This document shows, in pieces, positions 49,204 through 61,404 of a stretch of 64,000 nt of DNA. The number at the start of each line of letters is the position of its first letter. Position 1 is the first letter of the stretch. This stretch comes from Salminus brasiliensis (lineage: Eukaryota; Chordata; Actinopteri; Characiformes; Bryconidae). The stretch is from NCBI RefSeq assembly GCF_030463535.1, contig NC_132900.1, positions 24,483,456 to 24,547,455 on the forward strand, read 5' to 3'. The position numbers and the translations under genes were made by a program. A model generated the notes under the pieces. The model saw nothing but the letters and a program-made list of their open reading frames with translations. It made no database searches and had not been told where the DNA came from.

Positions 49204-49780
49204 ACTGCGCTGTGCGCACTGCACTATAGGTGTTGAAATGCAGCAAGGTTTGTAAGTCCGTAGCATTATTCCTATCGCGTAATCAATCGTAAGTGTTTGA
49301 GTTTACTTAAGCAATAGTAAGGACTCCCCTTTCGCTTATGTCATGGTAAAGTGCCATGTGTGCCACAGCAGGCGAAAGCATTATACATATATCTGGGAAT
49401 ACAATCAGTAATGTTTTAAGCTTCTCAAGCATCTCTTCAGAACACCTACACTGCAAGCTCTTTGCGGAGGAGGGTCCAAGCTGCCTGCAGGAGACGGGGT
49501 GGAGATGTTCCTCACCCTTGATCTTGCTTTATGGCCTTGTTTGCACTGTGGCGTATTCTGAGTTGATGTTTTGTAGCACTGCGCACGTTTCAAGATGTGG
49601 GATGTGAGTTTGGATGTGTTTACGTACAAGGAGGGGAGCAAACAAACCAAAAGGTCTTTCCCAAAGCCTGCCAAAACTGTACACCTCCCTTTCATGCTTG
49701 ATGTTCACTTTGCACTGCTGTTGAGTTACTGTTCTTCCTGTGGTGGGTACATATAACACAACAGCGCCCCCTATGTATTG

Positions 49781-49811
<31 letters not shown>

Positions 49812-50740
49812 TACTCATGTTAAGCAGCGTATGGAGTTGTCTACCTCTCTTTCGCAACCGTTAACGGCCGCCTAAAAGACAACAAAACAAAGCCTGATGT
49901 GTAAGGAGAGCCATGTAAATAATGAAATGTATAAAATATTGTAGCATATTGTACATTGTGCAGGGTTGTTTTAAACCTGCTGAAAAAGTATTTTAGTAAT
50001 AACACTGAATGTGTAAGTCATGTTGAAGGCATGACTGGATTTAAAACAATTAAATATTATTTTTGTTTAAAAAAAAAAAAAAGATACCATTTGCCCATAG
50101 CATGTGAACCCCTGCACTGTGCTGACTTGCCAGTGACCTTGCACATGATGCTTTTATTTTGTGTAATGCACAGTAATTCAAGGGTGAAAACATGCTTTAA
50201 GTGCAAAAAAAAATGTGAATTTTAAAAGGGACTTTTACACGCACACTTCTAATTACAGTGAAGGCACTTTTTTTGCAATAGTAAAAACTAGGTTAGATTT
50301 AGTGTTCAAATTGCTCACCTTTTGATTTACTGTTTCAGTTTTTCAAAGCTTATTTTCTAGTTAATGCTGTCTTGAACCCAAAACGTCAGTCTTTCCTCCG
50401 CAGGCTGATGTTTTTGGTGCATATTGCTGCTCCAGGGAACTTTTTATTATTATTATTATTTTTTTTTTATTTCTTGTGTGTGTGTGTAAAAGTCTGTAAA
50501 GAATTGGCTTTGAATTTGTCCCAACTTAAGTATCACTGTGGAAAAATACCTTGCTGCCCCATTTGATATTAATTGGTATGTACTAAAGAGGTTTTTGAAA
50601 GCACTGCATCATTTGGCTAAAAAAAAATAAATCCCCTCCTTTCCCCCCCCAAAAGTGTCTTTTTACTGTTCTAATTTGAGTGTATTTGGGTTTTATTGTG
50701 TTGGTCTTGATTTATTTTATGTTAATGAATTCCACACAGT
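48360..50740 (+). other. pnrc2: pnrc2 3' UTR and downstream region
   Basis: No coding frame. Poly-A and poly-T runs (49168-49196, 49784-49807), several ATTTA pentamers and AATAAA-like signals (about 48690, 50628) are visible. The stretch 48510-49880 is repeated at 57030-58205 with high identity, which marks it as duplicated DNA. The exact polyadenylation site cannot be set. Confidence 0.5.
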
Positions 50741-51369
50741 TGGGAGTCCCTAGTGTCATGTACTAATTTGTCACATCAGGGACTAGGTTTGGAAGCAGAT
50801 CAACAACTGAGAGCTACAGCCTCGAAACATGGTGGAGGTAGTTTCACACATTTCTATCAAGACTTCCCCCTGCTCACTTTCCTGAATTTCGCCTCTTTGC
50901 ACCTAGCTTCTGATTGCTGGGTGAGGCCTCAGAAAAAGCCAGTCACATGTCCAGTGCAAAAGTCTGGTGGTGTGCTGCTCTCCAGTGTTCTCTGAATATG
51001 ATTATGGTAAGGATTCTCAGAAATGCTCCCTCAAAGAGGCTGCTAAGTTTCGATTGTACTTTTGTGACCTGAATTATTGATGGAATTGACTCTCTTAAAT
51101 ACTCTTAAAAGCTTTAATCTTTTCTCTGCTGTAAAATAGATTAAATCAACCCTGTCTTCTGTACAGCAAGAGTTATTTTGTAGGAAGAATAGGAAAAGAA
51201 AGGTGAAGGACGCTTTGTTGAATGTTATTTACTCAGAAATATCAGTAGACACCAGCACAGTAAAATAGAAATAGGTTTTTGCTTACATTTATGCATAGAT
51301 ATGAAGGTATTAAAGGGTAAAGCAAAATCCAAACAAACACCCACTACTTGTAGATGAGTGTGTAAAACA
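50741..51369. other. Gene-free link between pnrc2 3' region and CTLD gene 1
   Basis: No gene. From about 50890 on it matches 58205-58460 (shared CAGTCACATGTCCAGT and GTCTGGTGGTG), part of the same segmental duplication. Confidence 0.5.
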
Positions 51370-54300
51370 CTAGTTATAAGAAGAGGATTGGTTTACAGTA
51401 CACAAAGCTCTGAATTTAGACCTACAGTTCTTATCGATCCATTTGAAGTCTTGCTTTGTGTCAATGGCACCACAGTGGTGGGACAGTGAAGGCTCTGGTG
51501 GTCCCCCTCCCACCCAGTTGGTCCAAGAACCCAAACCACTCCCATCGGACCAAAACCAGAAGCCAAAGAGTCGACTCTGTCCAAGCCCCACCCACAATGT
51601 CCCAGAGACTCGCCTCCTCCTGAGCTCATTCTTCACCTTAGTTTGGTCACACTCAGTCCGAATGTGTAGAAGACCAGTCCTGTTACCTTCCTGACAGTAG
51701 TCCAGAGCGCTCTCCCAGTTCATACCGCCATCACTGACATGAATGGAAGCTGACGGAGACAAAAGCAAATGTTTTAGAGTGACGTCAGAGACACTGGAAG
51801 TGTGTGTGTGTGTGTGAGGTCAGGACTTACTGCTGTAGCACAGAGCAGGTCCAGTATTGCTACACGGCACTGAATACAACTTTCCTGATACTAGTTTTAC
51901 ACAGTCTGATGGGAAAGGCCCAGGGTGACCATCCCACCAGTTTCTGTAAGCAGAGCGTCCTCCATCAGTCCACTCCCAGTCATCACGCAGCAGGCTGATC
52001 CAGAAGGGCGTGGTGCTGGTCATCCCTTTTATCTTCACTGCTTCATTCTGGTCCTGATCTCTGATGCTGACCAGATCAGTGTAGTTCCTCCTGCAGTAAG
52101 TCTGAGCTTCATACCGGGTCAGAGACTGAGTGATCAGATGATAGCTGAAGATGAGGTCAGTCACATCTGAGGGGAGAGAATGTAAAGCTATTCTTATTGA
52201 TAAATTTCAAATTTAGAGTTGGATCTGAAAGAAACAATTCAAATTTGATACAATTAAACAATCCATGGTTAATAGTCAGTATTTACCTTGTTTATAACAC
52301 ATGAAATTCCTTTTCTCTGAGCACTGAAGACTTTCCCATGAACCATCAGCCTTCATAGCAGCACAGCACGGCCCTGACCCACAGTCTCCTGACAGAGCAC
52401 TGAAGGTAACTTCATCACCATTAGACCATTTAGTACTGGACTGATTCCGGTACAGACCAGTCCAGGCAGAACCGATACCAGTCAGATTAATCAGTGCAGT
52501 GATGTCTTCCACATCGTACACAGTGACCAGGTCAGTGTAGTTGGCTCTGCAAGCTGCTCGAGCTTCAGTCTGAGTCATGTTCATCCCAATGAAATGGAAA
52601 GTTGTAAAGAGATTTCGTTCTGCAGGAGAAAAGACTGGAGAAATGTTCTCTAGTTAATGGAGCAGAACAGAAATGACAGGTGTAGGTGTGATGTGTGTGA
52701 TTCTATTTGAACCTTTACTCTTGTTTTACACTACACTTTATAATTAGTCATGTAGATTTCCATGCATATGTTCAACTTTGTTTTGTATAATTTCTGTTTA
52801 AAGTTCACTTTAGTTTTAGCACTGGAGCTACAAAACTTATGTAGCTAACAAGTAAAAGAAGTGTATATCCCACCACTTAGCACCAATGATGCTAAATGCA
52901 TGCCAAAACAATCATATACTCTTCCCAGACTGTGCAGATGTGTTCAGTAATCTCTAATAAACTTGCAGATGTGCTTCTGACACTGTATAACTTACTGCTA
53001 CCTAGAAACATGAACTGACTTATGGCTGAAATTTAGTCTTTACTGTGCAGCTTTAGTCCGTGTTTATAAATATCAGTTTTGTAATGAGTTTTATTAAAGT
53101 TAGAAACCCACATCAAATCAGCCTTCAGGGTTTAACATTTAACCGAGTTTAACAAGTTTAATTTGTTCTGGACAGCAACAACTTTGTAGTGAAAGATAAG
53201 GCAGTGAGCTGGGTCATGTGTTTGTTATCTCACCACTAGAGGGCCTTAGTTTGACTCTAAAAAGCTATTCTTAAGCAGAGAGAAATTGTGCAGGAAAAAC
53301 TGCACCAGGTTTCAGATCTAAATGGTTAAGAAAATTCTCTTAACTTCATATTTTTCATTATTATTTTTTTTACAATGATTCTACTTTACATAAAATTTTA
53401 ACAATGCCTAATTAATGCCAGTAGAAGCCTTGCTCTGTGTCTGTGGCATAATAGTGGTGGGTCAGTGAAGGCTCTGGTGTTCTCCCTCCCACCCAGTTGG
53501 TCCAAGTCCCATCAGTCCCATCAGACCAAAAACTCAGAAGCTAGAGAGTCAAAGTCAGACTTAATGTGCAGAAGACTGATCCTGTTACCTTTCTTACAGT
53601 AGTCCAGATGTCTGTCCAAGCTGACATTTACAGACACTGATAGAGACAGAAAAGACAATGTTTTGCAGTGAGATCAGAGACACTGACTGATGTAAGGTGT
53701 GTTATATTGATGGTACTGGACACTGCTGAGAGAGGTAGAGTGTGTGTGAAGTCAGGACTTACTGTTGTAGCACAGAGCAGCAGACACACTATTACTGCAT
53801 GGCACGGTTTCCCATTTCCCATTTCTCAGCCATGTACAGTTTGATGATGATCGAGGTTGACCAGCCCACCAGTTTCTGTAAGCAGAGTGTCCTCCATCAG
53901 TCCACTCCCAGTCATCACGCAGCAGGCCGATCCAGAAGGGCGTGGTGCTGTTCATCCCTTTTATCTTCACTGCTTCATTCTGGACCTGATCTCTGATGCT
54001 GACCAGATCAGTGTAGCTCTTCCTGCAGTAAGTCTGAGCTTCATACCAGGTCAGAGACTGAGTGATTAGATGATAGCTGAAGGTGAGGTCAGTCTCATCT
54101 GTGGAGGGGAAAGAAAGGACACTGAATTTTGATGCAAACAGAGAAAAGACATACAGAGTTCATACAGTTTAAATCTCTATAGTTAATAGTCCGTTTTTAC
54201 CTTGTTTATAACACATGAAATTCCTTTTCTCTGTGCACTGAAGACTTTCCCATGAACCATCAGCCTTCATAGCAGCACAGCAGGGCTTTGGCCCACAGCT

Positions 54301-56353
54301 CCCAGTCAGATTACTGAATGTAACTTCATCACCATTAGACCATTTAATACTGTTCTGACCGCGCTGCAGACCAATCCAGACTGTACTGTTAGTTTTAGTC
54401 AGATTAATCAGTGCAGTGTTGTCTTCTTCACTGCACACAGTGACCAGGTCAATGTAGTTGGCTCTGCAAGCTGCTCGAGCTTCAGTCTGAGTTATGTTCG
54501 TCCCAATGAGATGGAAAGTTCTGAGACAGCTTTGTTCTGCAGGAGAAAAGAGTTTGTGTGAAAGAGAATGTGTTTGAAATCATTTCTGTACTGTTTATTG
54601 TTTTTCTGTATATTTTATGATTATTAATGTGGGGATTTGGATGGAAACATTCAGGTTTGATGAGCAAAAAGAAAATCTTTAAGGTTTACACTGCTTAAAG
54701 AACATATCTCTTTAAAGTCTCTAATGAGTGATTTCTAACACATTGCTAATGGTAAAGTAGTACACAGTAGTACACTGTCAGCCCTGCGGCGCCGCGCCCC
54801 CCCCCCCCCCAGGGGCGGCTTCGGGCCGCGGTCCACAGGCTCCTCGGAACTTTTCAGTCAATGTTAGGTTAATTTCTATGTTCACGTACTTTCTGTTCCT
54901 CCGTTGGTTTGCTCACTAAGGACTTTTATGTTGACAGCGGTCGCAGTAAGGCGCCATGTTTTTGTGTTTACATCTGATTTGTTTCACCTGAGTGCTGGAG
55001 TACAAAGGGAGCAAACGCAGAGGCATCGGCGTCGAGAATTACTCTTGCGATGCCAAGCTGTAAGGTTGGCTTCATGGTCTGGAGACTTCTAGGAAGTTCT
55101 ACAAGTTCTAGTAGTCTATGCTCTATCGGAGCGGTTTCTCGTACAGGAGTTCGCTGTCTGGTTCACCGGTTGGTCGCCAGGGTGATTTGGCGTCCGGTTC
55201 CCTAGCAACTGAGTCGAGTAAGTTCGTCAGCGCCTGACTAGCGCGGGGTTTGATTTGTCCCCTCTCGCTTTGCTCCCGGACTGCTTTCCAGCCTCAGGTG
55301 GTTTTTTCCTGGTTTATCCCCTTTCGGTTTTCACCTGTTTGTTTTCTGTTTCTGTTTATTGGACCCTGTACTTTGCTGCCTCGTTTTGTTTGTGTTTGTT
55401 CATTTTGGTTCGGTCATTAAAGACGGTTTCTCTGCATTGCTCTGTCCCTGCGAGTGTTCCCTTGTCTCGCCTAGCCAGCATGACATACACATACACATGT
55501 ATTATTTGATTTGTGTTCTAACCATCACCAACACATTTGGCCATCTGATTTCTTTATTATTTATTTATTATTTATTAACCAATTAATGTACTCATGGTTT
55601 TTTATAGTTTACTCCTTAGAGTGTTTTTACAGTGTGATGCTAATGATCCAACTAATCTGAATATGGATATTATCAGATCCTCACCCAACATTTAGTGCAT
55701 GACATTAGCTAGACACCACAGAAAAACTACTGACAAACAACACCTAATTATGAGACTAATCATAAGAATCAACAATCAACATATGAATGAAACTTCGCCA
55801 GTTCGGCCAAACTGGCACACGCAATCACCTCCACCACCGCTAGAGGGAGGTAGTGTACTTCTTAACAAGCTTTGTAAACTTCACTAAAATCTGGACTGAA
55901 TATAGAAATATTTCATGCCAGTCAAAAAAACCTTATTTTTAAAGATTATTAATTGCTTGAAATATCCATATTGTTTCACAGTTAGCAGGATAAACCTAGA
56001 CTACATATCATAAGTACATGGAATTGCATTCATGCCAGAACTGCAGTGGTTTGCTGGTTTAGTAGGATCAGGTATCTATCATCTCTATGAGTAGAAGAAC
56101 AGAACCAGCAGATCAGACCAGTTCAGAAATCAGTTATTGTTCACTGTTTAGAATCTAGAATAAAAAGAGTCCAGAACACATCCATCAGAAACCCTTCAAG
56201 ACTATAAGCAGAACCAGATAGTGAAGAAAGCTTATTAATTATGAGTACAGGTGTGTGGTGTTTAGTGTCAATTAGTGTGTAAAGATAATGTATTAAACGT
56301 AGAGATGCACCTGAGAAGAGGAGCAGGAGGAGGATGACAGGGATGGTTGCCAT
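51370..56353 (-). CDS. Secreted/receptor-like multi-CTLD protein, copy 1
   Basis: Minus-strand exons: 56311-56353 (signal peptide MATIPVILLLLLFSG), 54201-54536 (CTLD a), 53763-54098 (CTLD b), 52287-52619 (CTLD a'), 51831-52166 (CTLD b'), 51370-51749 (CTLD c', stop). All junctions are GT-AG in phase 1 and the sum is 587 residues. A sixth, third-type CTLD exon between b and a' is dead (separate entry) and skipping it keeps frame. Each domain shows C-type lectin hallmarks: EA-YC-x4-TDL starts, WIGL or WTGL, W-x-W-D/S-G, and paired Cys before the end. The EPN/QPD and WND calcium-sugar motifs are not intact (HPG, PPEPS), so classical sugar binding is doubtful. There is no transmembrane segment after the last CTLD. 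It resembles fish macrophage-mannose-receptor-like lectins. It could instead be two adjacent genes. Confidence 0.75.
53436..53636 (-). pseudogene. Decayed third-type CTLD exon, copy 1
   Basis: The acceptor CTCTATCAG at 53637 survives and the frame starts like the intact c' exon (LDYCKKGNRISLLHIKSDF), but the centre is deleted and an in-frame TGA lies at 53521-53523. The GG-rich PPxP stretch follows out of frame. The same decay is shared by copy 2 at 63425-63604, so it predates the duplication. Confidence 0.8.
54776..55485 (+). mobile_element. Solo LTR (710 bp) in CTLD gene 1 intron 1
   Basis: It starts TGTCAG and ends ATGACA, inverted ends of the TG..CA type, flanked on both sides by the 5-base duplication TACAC (54771-54775 and 55486-55490). 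A GC-rich 5' part with a C run and a 3' part with ATTAAA before CTGCGAGTGTTCCC fit an LTR with its polyadenylation region. No internal retroelement sequence remains, so it is a recombined solo LTR, probably of the Gypsy type (inferred from the 5-base duplication). Confidence 0.75.
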
Positions 56354-57009
56354 AGTAACACACATTTCCACCAGAGTTGGTGCCCTGAGGGTTTGAAATA
56401 CAGCATCAGAACTGCTCTGGACATCAGTCAGTCTGATTATCAAACACAATGTAAACACAGTTTGTAGGAAGGAATTCACATTATAAAACACGTTTCTATC
56501 ATCATCTTACCTGATGAAGTGCTGGATGCTGAATGAGGAGAAAACACAACCAGAAAACTAATCCTGCTGGCTTCACAGTGTCAGGAGAAACGCAGGCTGG
56601 AGCTGAAAAGCATGTTGTAATGTATGATGAAGGGTTGTGAAGAAACAAGGAAACTAGATGCAAATGTGTGCACAGGAGAGGAGCCCCAATCATAAAAAGA
56701 TACAGCCTTCTGTAAATGACCTGCATCATGGAAATCAGCCGAACAATCAACAACAGTACATTTATAACTATACAATTACCCTTTATGTTTTCAATTCATT
56801 TTTATAACAATGTTTTGTAAGCCATCATAAGAGTGTACAGATAAATATAGATTAACCTTCCTGTGCTTCATGTTTATTAGGATAAACTGTGTTTCAGACA
56901 CATTAAGTCCTCTTCTGGACAAAAAAGCTTTTCATTAAGATTGATTGTGATACAGTACCCATACTTTCACTGTAGTTCACTATAGTACAGTATAGTCATT
57001 ATAGTAAAA
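56354..57009. other. CTLD gene 1 upstream region
   Basis: It should hold the 5' UTR and promoter of the lectin gene. No exon or known element was recognised. Confidence 0.4.
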
Positions 57010-58300
57010 GCCATTGCCACTGATGTGAACATTTAGTCCATGATTGAACTCAAAGCCACCTCTGTGGGCTGGTTGCCTTGACCCATATTAAGATGAATCT
57101 CGGTCCAAGTAGGGTTTTAGTGTTACAACACCGTTTGATATTTCTGCTTAGGCCGAGACTAGCCTTAATTCATGTGCATGGAACTAGGCTACCCCCCTCT
57201 TTTATTATTTATATACTATTTATATTTAAAATATTTTTTAAAATATTTAAAATAATATTAAAATATTGGTGTTCTGCTGCTGCAGCCTTGCAGGTGGGGG
57301 AGGTTTTGGTGGAGCTGTATGCCTTTGAACGATGAACTGGATTTTCTTCTTGCGTCTCGCTGTTTTTTGTTCTTTTTTGTATTGGCCGTTATACATCCAT
57401 AGTTTGCCAGTAAATCAGTTTTTCTAAAACGGAGGCTTATTGCACACCCTCGACATGATGTTTTAATCACAACAGGTTTGTGTAAGAAGCTCTCTGTTAC
57501 AGCATTTGCTAGTGTCGTTTCCTGGGGGGCAGGGGATGAAGCTGCTCGACTCTGTTCTGAAGAGCAGACTGAATGTGGAAGAACAGGCTGTGTTGTGGTT
57601 TAACCTCGGACTGACATGTGTATTTGTGATGCACAGACCTTGTGCTTAAGCAATAGTAAGGACTCCCCTTTCGCTTATGTCATGGTAAAGTGCCATGTGT
57701 GCCACAGCAGGCGAAAGCATTATACATATATCTGGGAATACAATCAGTGATGTTTTAAGCTTTTCAAGCATCTCTTCAGAAAACCTACACTGCAAGCTCT
57801 TGGACGGAGGAGGGTCCAAGCTGCCTGCAGGAGATGGGGTGGAGATGTTCCTCACCCTTGATCTTGCTTTATGGCCTTGTTTGCACTGTGGCGTATTCTG
57901 AGTTGATGTTTTGTAGCACTGCGCACGTTTCAAGATGTGGGATGTGAGTGTGGACGTGTTTACGTACAAGGAGGGGAGCAAACAAACCAAAAGGTCTTTC
58001 CCAAAGCCTGCCAAAACTGTACACCTCCCTTTCATGCTTGATGTTCACTTTGCACTGCTGTTGAGTTACTGTTCTTCCTGTGGTGGGTAACACAACAGCG
58101 CCCCCTATGTATTGTTCCTTTTTTTTAGTTACTCATGTTAAGCAGCGTATGGAGTTGTCTGTACCTCTCTTGCGCAACCATTAACGGCTGCCTAAAAGAC
58201 AACAAAACCCTGCTTCTGATTGCTGTATGAAGCCTTAGGAAAAGCCAGTCACATGTCCAGTACAAGAGTCTGGTGGTGGTGTGCTGCTCTCCCGAAATGC
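57010..58300 (+). repeat. Duplicate of the pnrc2 3' UTR without coding part
   Basis: 57030-58205 repeats 48510-49880 in order with high identity (for example CAAGTAGGGTTTTAGTGTTA, GTTCTGCTGCTGCAGCCTTG, TGCTAGTGTCGTTTCCTGGG) but with deletions (poly-T blocks, a segment near 57497 and another near 57645). From 58205 it jumps to the equivalent of 50900. No pnrc2 coding sequence precedes it. It marks the start of the second copy of the pnrc2-3' UTR/CTLD block. Confidence 0.9.
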
Positions 58301-58899
58301 TCTCCCTAAGAGGCTACTAATTTTTATTGTACTTTTGTGCCCTGAATTAATAGTTTTAACAATAATGATCAGAAACCCAACACTCTTAAATCATCTTCAA
58401 AGCTTTAAAAGACTTCACTGCAGTAAAATAGTTTTTTTCAACCATGTCTTCTATACAGCAAGGGTCATTTTCTAAAAAGGAGAATAGGGAAAGATTGATG
58501 AAAGAAATATTAGTAAACACCAACACAGTACAATAGAAATACATTTGATTAAATTCATGCATTTGTATCAATAAATACTTTTCTGCACTGTCCCAAAACT
58601 ACTCTAAACTAAATAACAAAACTCTCACAGACTTTTGTACTTTTTACTAAAAGTTACTTTTATGTTAAATGTGAACCTTGAGAATTAAAACTACCAGAGC
58701 TAAGGGGAATGTAATATGGCCAAAATGACAAACACATGTTACATAAAAACTGTTAAGTTCCCCTCACTCTCCCCTTTTAATGTTCATGCCCTTAGTTCAT
58801 GTTCCAACTCAGTGGGTGCAGCACTTGTCTAAGCAATCTGATGTCTAGCAGAGCGTGTAGTATATTTAAGGCAAAAAAGTAATTCTTGTATTAAAAAGC

Positions 58900-59129
58900 T
58901 TCTCCAAAATGTTCGACAATGTGAAAGGGTTGAGAGATTTTACCACTGTGTTCAAAATGTTAGTCAGAGATCAAGAACAATGTAAGATAAGATAAGATAA
59001 GATAAGATAGTCCTTTATTAGTCCCGCAGTGGGGAAATTCCCAGTGTAATGATCTTGATCTCTGACTAACATTTTGAACACAGTGGTAAAATCTCTCAAC
59101 CCTTTCACATTGTCGAACATTTTGGAGAA
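58900..59129. repeat. Perfect 77-bp inverted repeat around a GATAA repeat and retroposon tail
   Basis: Arms 58900-58976 and 59053-59129 are exact reverse complements. The 76-base spacer contains (GATAA)n at about 58984-59007 and the fish retroposon tail motif TCCTTTATTAGTCCC...GTGGGGAAATTC. No coding sense. Confidence 0.95.
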
Positions 59130-60505
59130 ATGTTATCTAGCTAGTTAAATTTCCCTAATGATAATTAAAATCATATTATTCATACTAACGTTAGTTAACT
59201 CCCAGTGCTAATGAGCGAAAAGATATAGATAGCACTAGATAGCTAGTTTAAATCTTCAGTTACAATCAGGTATTTTGCCACAAGTTAATTTAGTTGCTTC
59301 AAAATAATCTGTATTCAGTTACAGCTGATATGCCTTATGAAATATTACTCAGAAACTGAACATTTTGTTTTGTTACTAAATGTTTACTTCTCATCTCCGA
59401 GGCAGCACTTTCCTGCAACCGTCTGTTCGGGTCAGTTGGAGTGAGCTTGTGTGTCCTCTGTCACGTGATCTCCCAATCAACTATAACAGAGCCGGTTTAT
59501 GGAGAGTCTGAGCACTTCTTATTGCTCCATGTTGTATCAAAAAATGACTGCAAAAGGCCAGAGGGAGCCCGTGAGCAAGTCCGCGAAAAGGGGTGAAGAC
59601 GTTAAAATAGCATCTAACCACTTTTTCCACAGCAAATGGATTTTGGGCAGTAGAGACACTAGCATTACTGTTACTGAGTGCGGATTGGTTAGTGAGTTGT
59701 CTTATAACTAAAGCTTTGAAATATTTGTCTTCAGTTCTGAAACATTAGATGCCATTCTGTTAAGGTAATGAGTGAATCTTTCAGTGTAAAAATGGTTAAA
59801 CTATGACTGCTTCATTGTAACCTTTTCCTTTTGGACCCCCTTGTCCGGTTTAAAGTCCCATAAAGTCCCTGTTTGAGCTTAGCCATGGCCCTGTGGCTAG
59901 AAAGCCCTCCTCTTTGTTGTTAGCTTTGACATCTTTTTGGCTCCGTTATGCACCTTAAATTCTTTAAAAACAATAGATGAACTAAATGATAGTTTTTAAT
60001 CTTATTGTTATGCAATCCAACGCACAACATCATATTTGTTTAAAACCAATAATGCAACGTCTGCAAAACTAATTTTCTCGTATGAAGTGGGTGTGGCCTA
60101 AACACGCTGTGTTTATATATATAACAAGTCAAGACTGTTCTGTAACAGTTTGGGGACTTTGGGATTGGGCATTATGCAGCTCTGTATTAGTTAAGCAGCA
60201 TTTTCTTTTGAAGAAGAAACAGCAATGTTTGAGGTTCGTGGTTTGTTAATTCCCTGTGCTAAACTCAAAATTTTCAGCTATGCCAAGATAGATACACTTT
60301 TCAATTCTATGGCCATTTCAGTGCAATTATATTGACAGTTTGAGCTCGATTTAGAAATCCTGGAAGAAGAAATACAAAATATTTAAGATGTGATTTAGAA
60401 CATCCTAGATCAAACAAATAAAAAAATCATTGCAGTTTTTAAATATTGCGTGGATGTCTGAATTCATATATTTCTCATTTGTTTGTGCAACTCTATGATG
60501 CCGCC
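59130..60505. other. Gene-free stretch
   Basis: AT-rich DNA with no recognised gene or repeat; the ORF near 59500-59711 has no family features. Confidence 0.4.
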
Positions 60506-61105
60506 GCCCACAGGCCCATATAAGGACGTCCGATATCCATTTCATTTGTATCTATTTCATGTTTATGTGTTGCACTTGGGACTGGGAGCATTTAAGGAGC
60601 TTCTCTACTGCTACTCACTGCTGTGAATTGAGTGTCTGTGGCATGATTCAAGTTAGCTCCTAGTCTGGTTCTAGAGGCAAGCACGTTGTGTCGCTTCCTG
60701 CTCATGCTCCTTTGCGGCTCCAGCTCACGAGGCAGTCACAGCATATTCAGGTTGGGCTTGCCTTGTTATCTAGTTCAGGCAGCTGGCTCTCCAGCTACCC
60801 TTTTTGTTTACTCGGCTCTAGTTTTCAGTTCTAGTTTCCCTGCATCCCAAGCCAGGCTTGTGGGTTTCATTCGTCCCCTTCCCTCGTTTAGTTCATCTTA
60901 GTTCATTCCAGCTCATCCCCTGTCACTCCTGCTCCTCCCAGTCCCAGGTTTGTTGTGTTCGCCATTTGGTTTGTCACCTTCTGTTTGTGTTCTAGTTTTG
61001 ACCATTAGTTTGCTGCACCTTGTTTTCTCTGCACCTTGTTTTGTAAGCCCTTTATTTTTAAATAAAACCTTGCTTAGTTCCATCCCTGCGAGTGTTCATC
61101 CCATT
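60506..61105 (+). mobile_element. Probable LTR relic
   Basis: The C/T-rich body with a TATAAGG-like box at the start and AATAAAACCTTG before TCCCTGCGAGTGTTC near the end resembles the solo LTR at 54776 (same TCCCTGCGAGTGTTC). Inverted ends and target-site duplication were not found. Confidence 0.45.
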
Positions 61106-61404
61106 TTTTGTATATATATAAAGAAAAATCTAAAAAAGTAAAAAACTTTGCTAAAACATAAATTTGCTTTTAATTCTTTAATTAAAATGTGTCGATTTAC
61201 AAATTAAATTACACTACTTTTGCTATAGCTGTGCCCACAGTGTCCAATTATTTTTGCCATTTCTTAAAAACAAGATGTTCTTATAAAACAATAATTTGGA
61301 GAAGAACAGTGGTAATAAACCCGTAAGTATTAAAGGGAAGTTTAACGCAAAACCCAAAATGAACATAATAAACACCCACTACTTGTAAATGAGTGTGTAA
61401 AACA

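Noticed and set aside
48666-49759. Minus-strand ORFs opposite the pnrc2 3' UTR and their copies at 57258-58093
   Set aside because: They recur only because the DNA is duplicated; there is no family similarity, and deletions between the copies break the frames.
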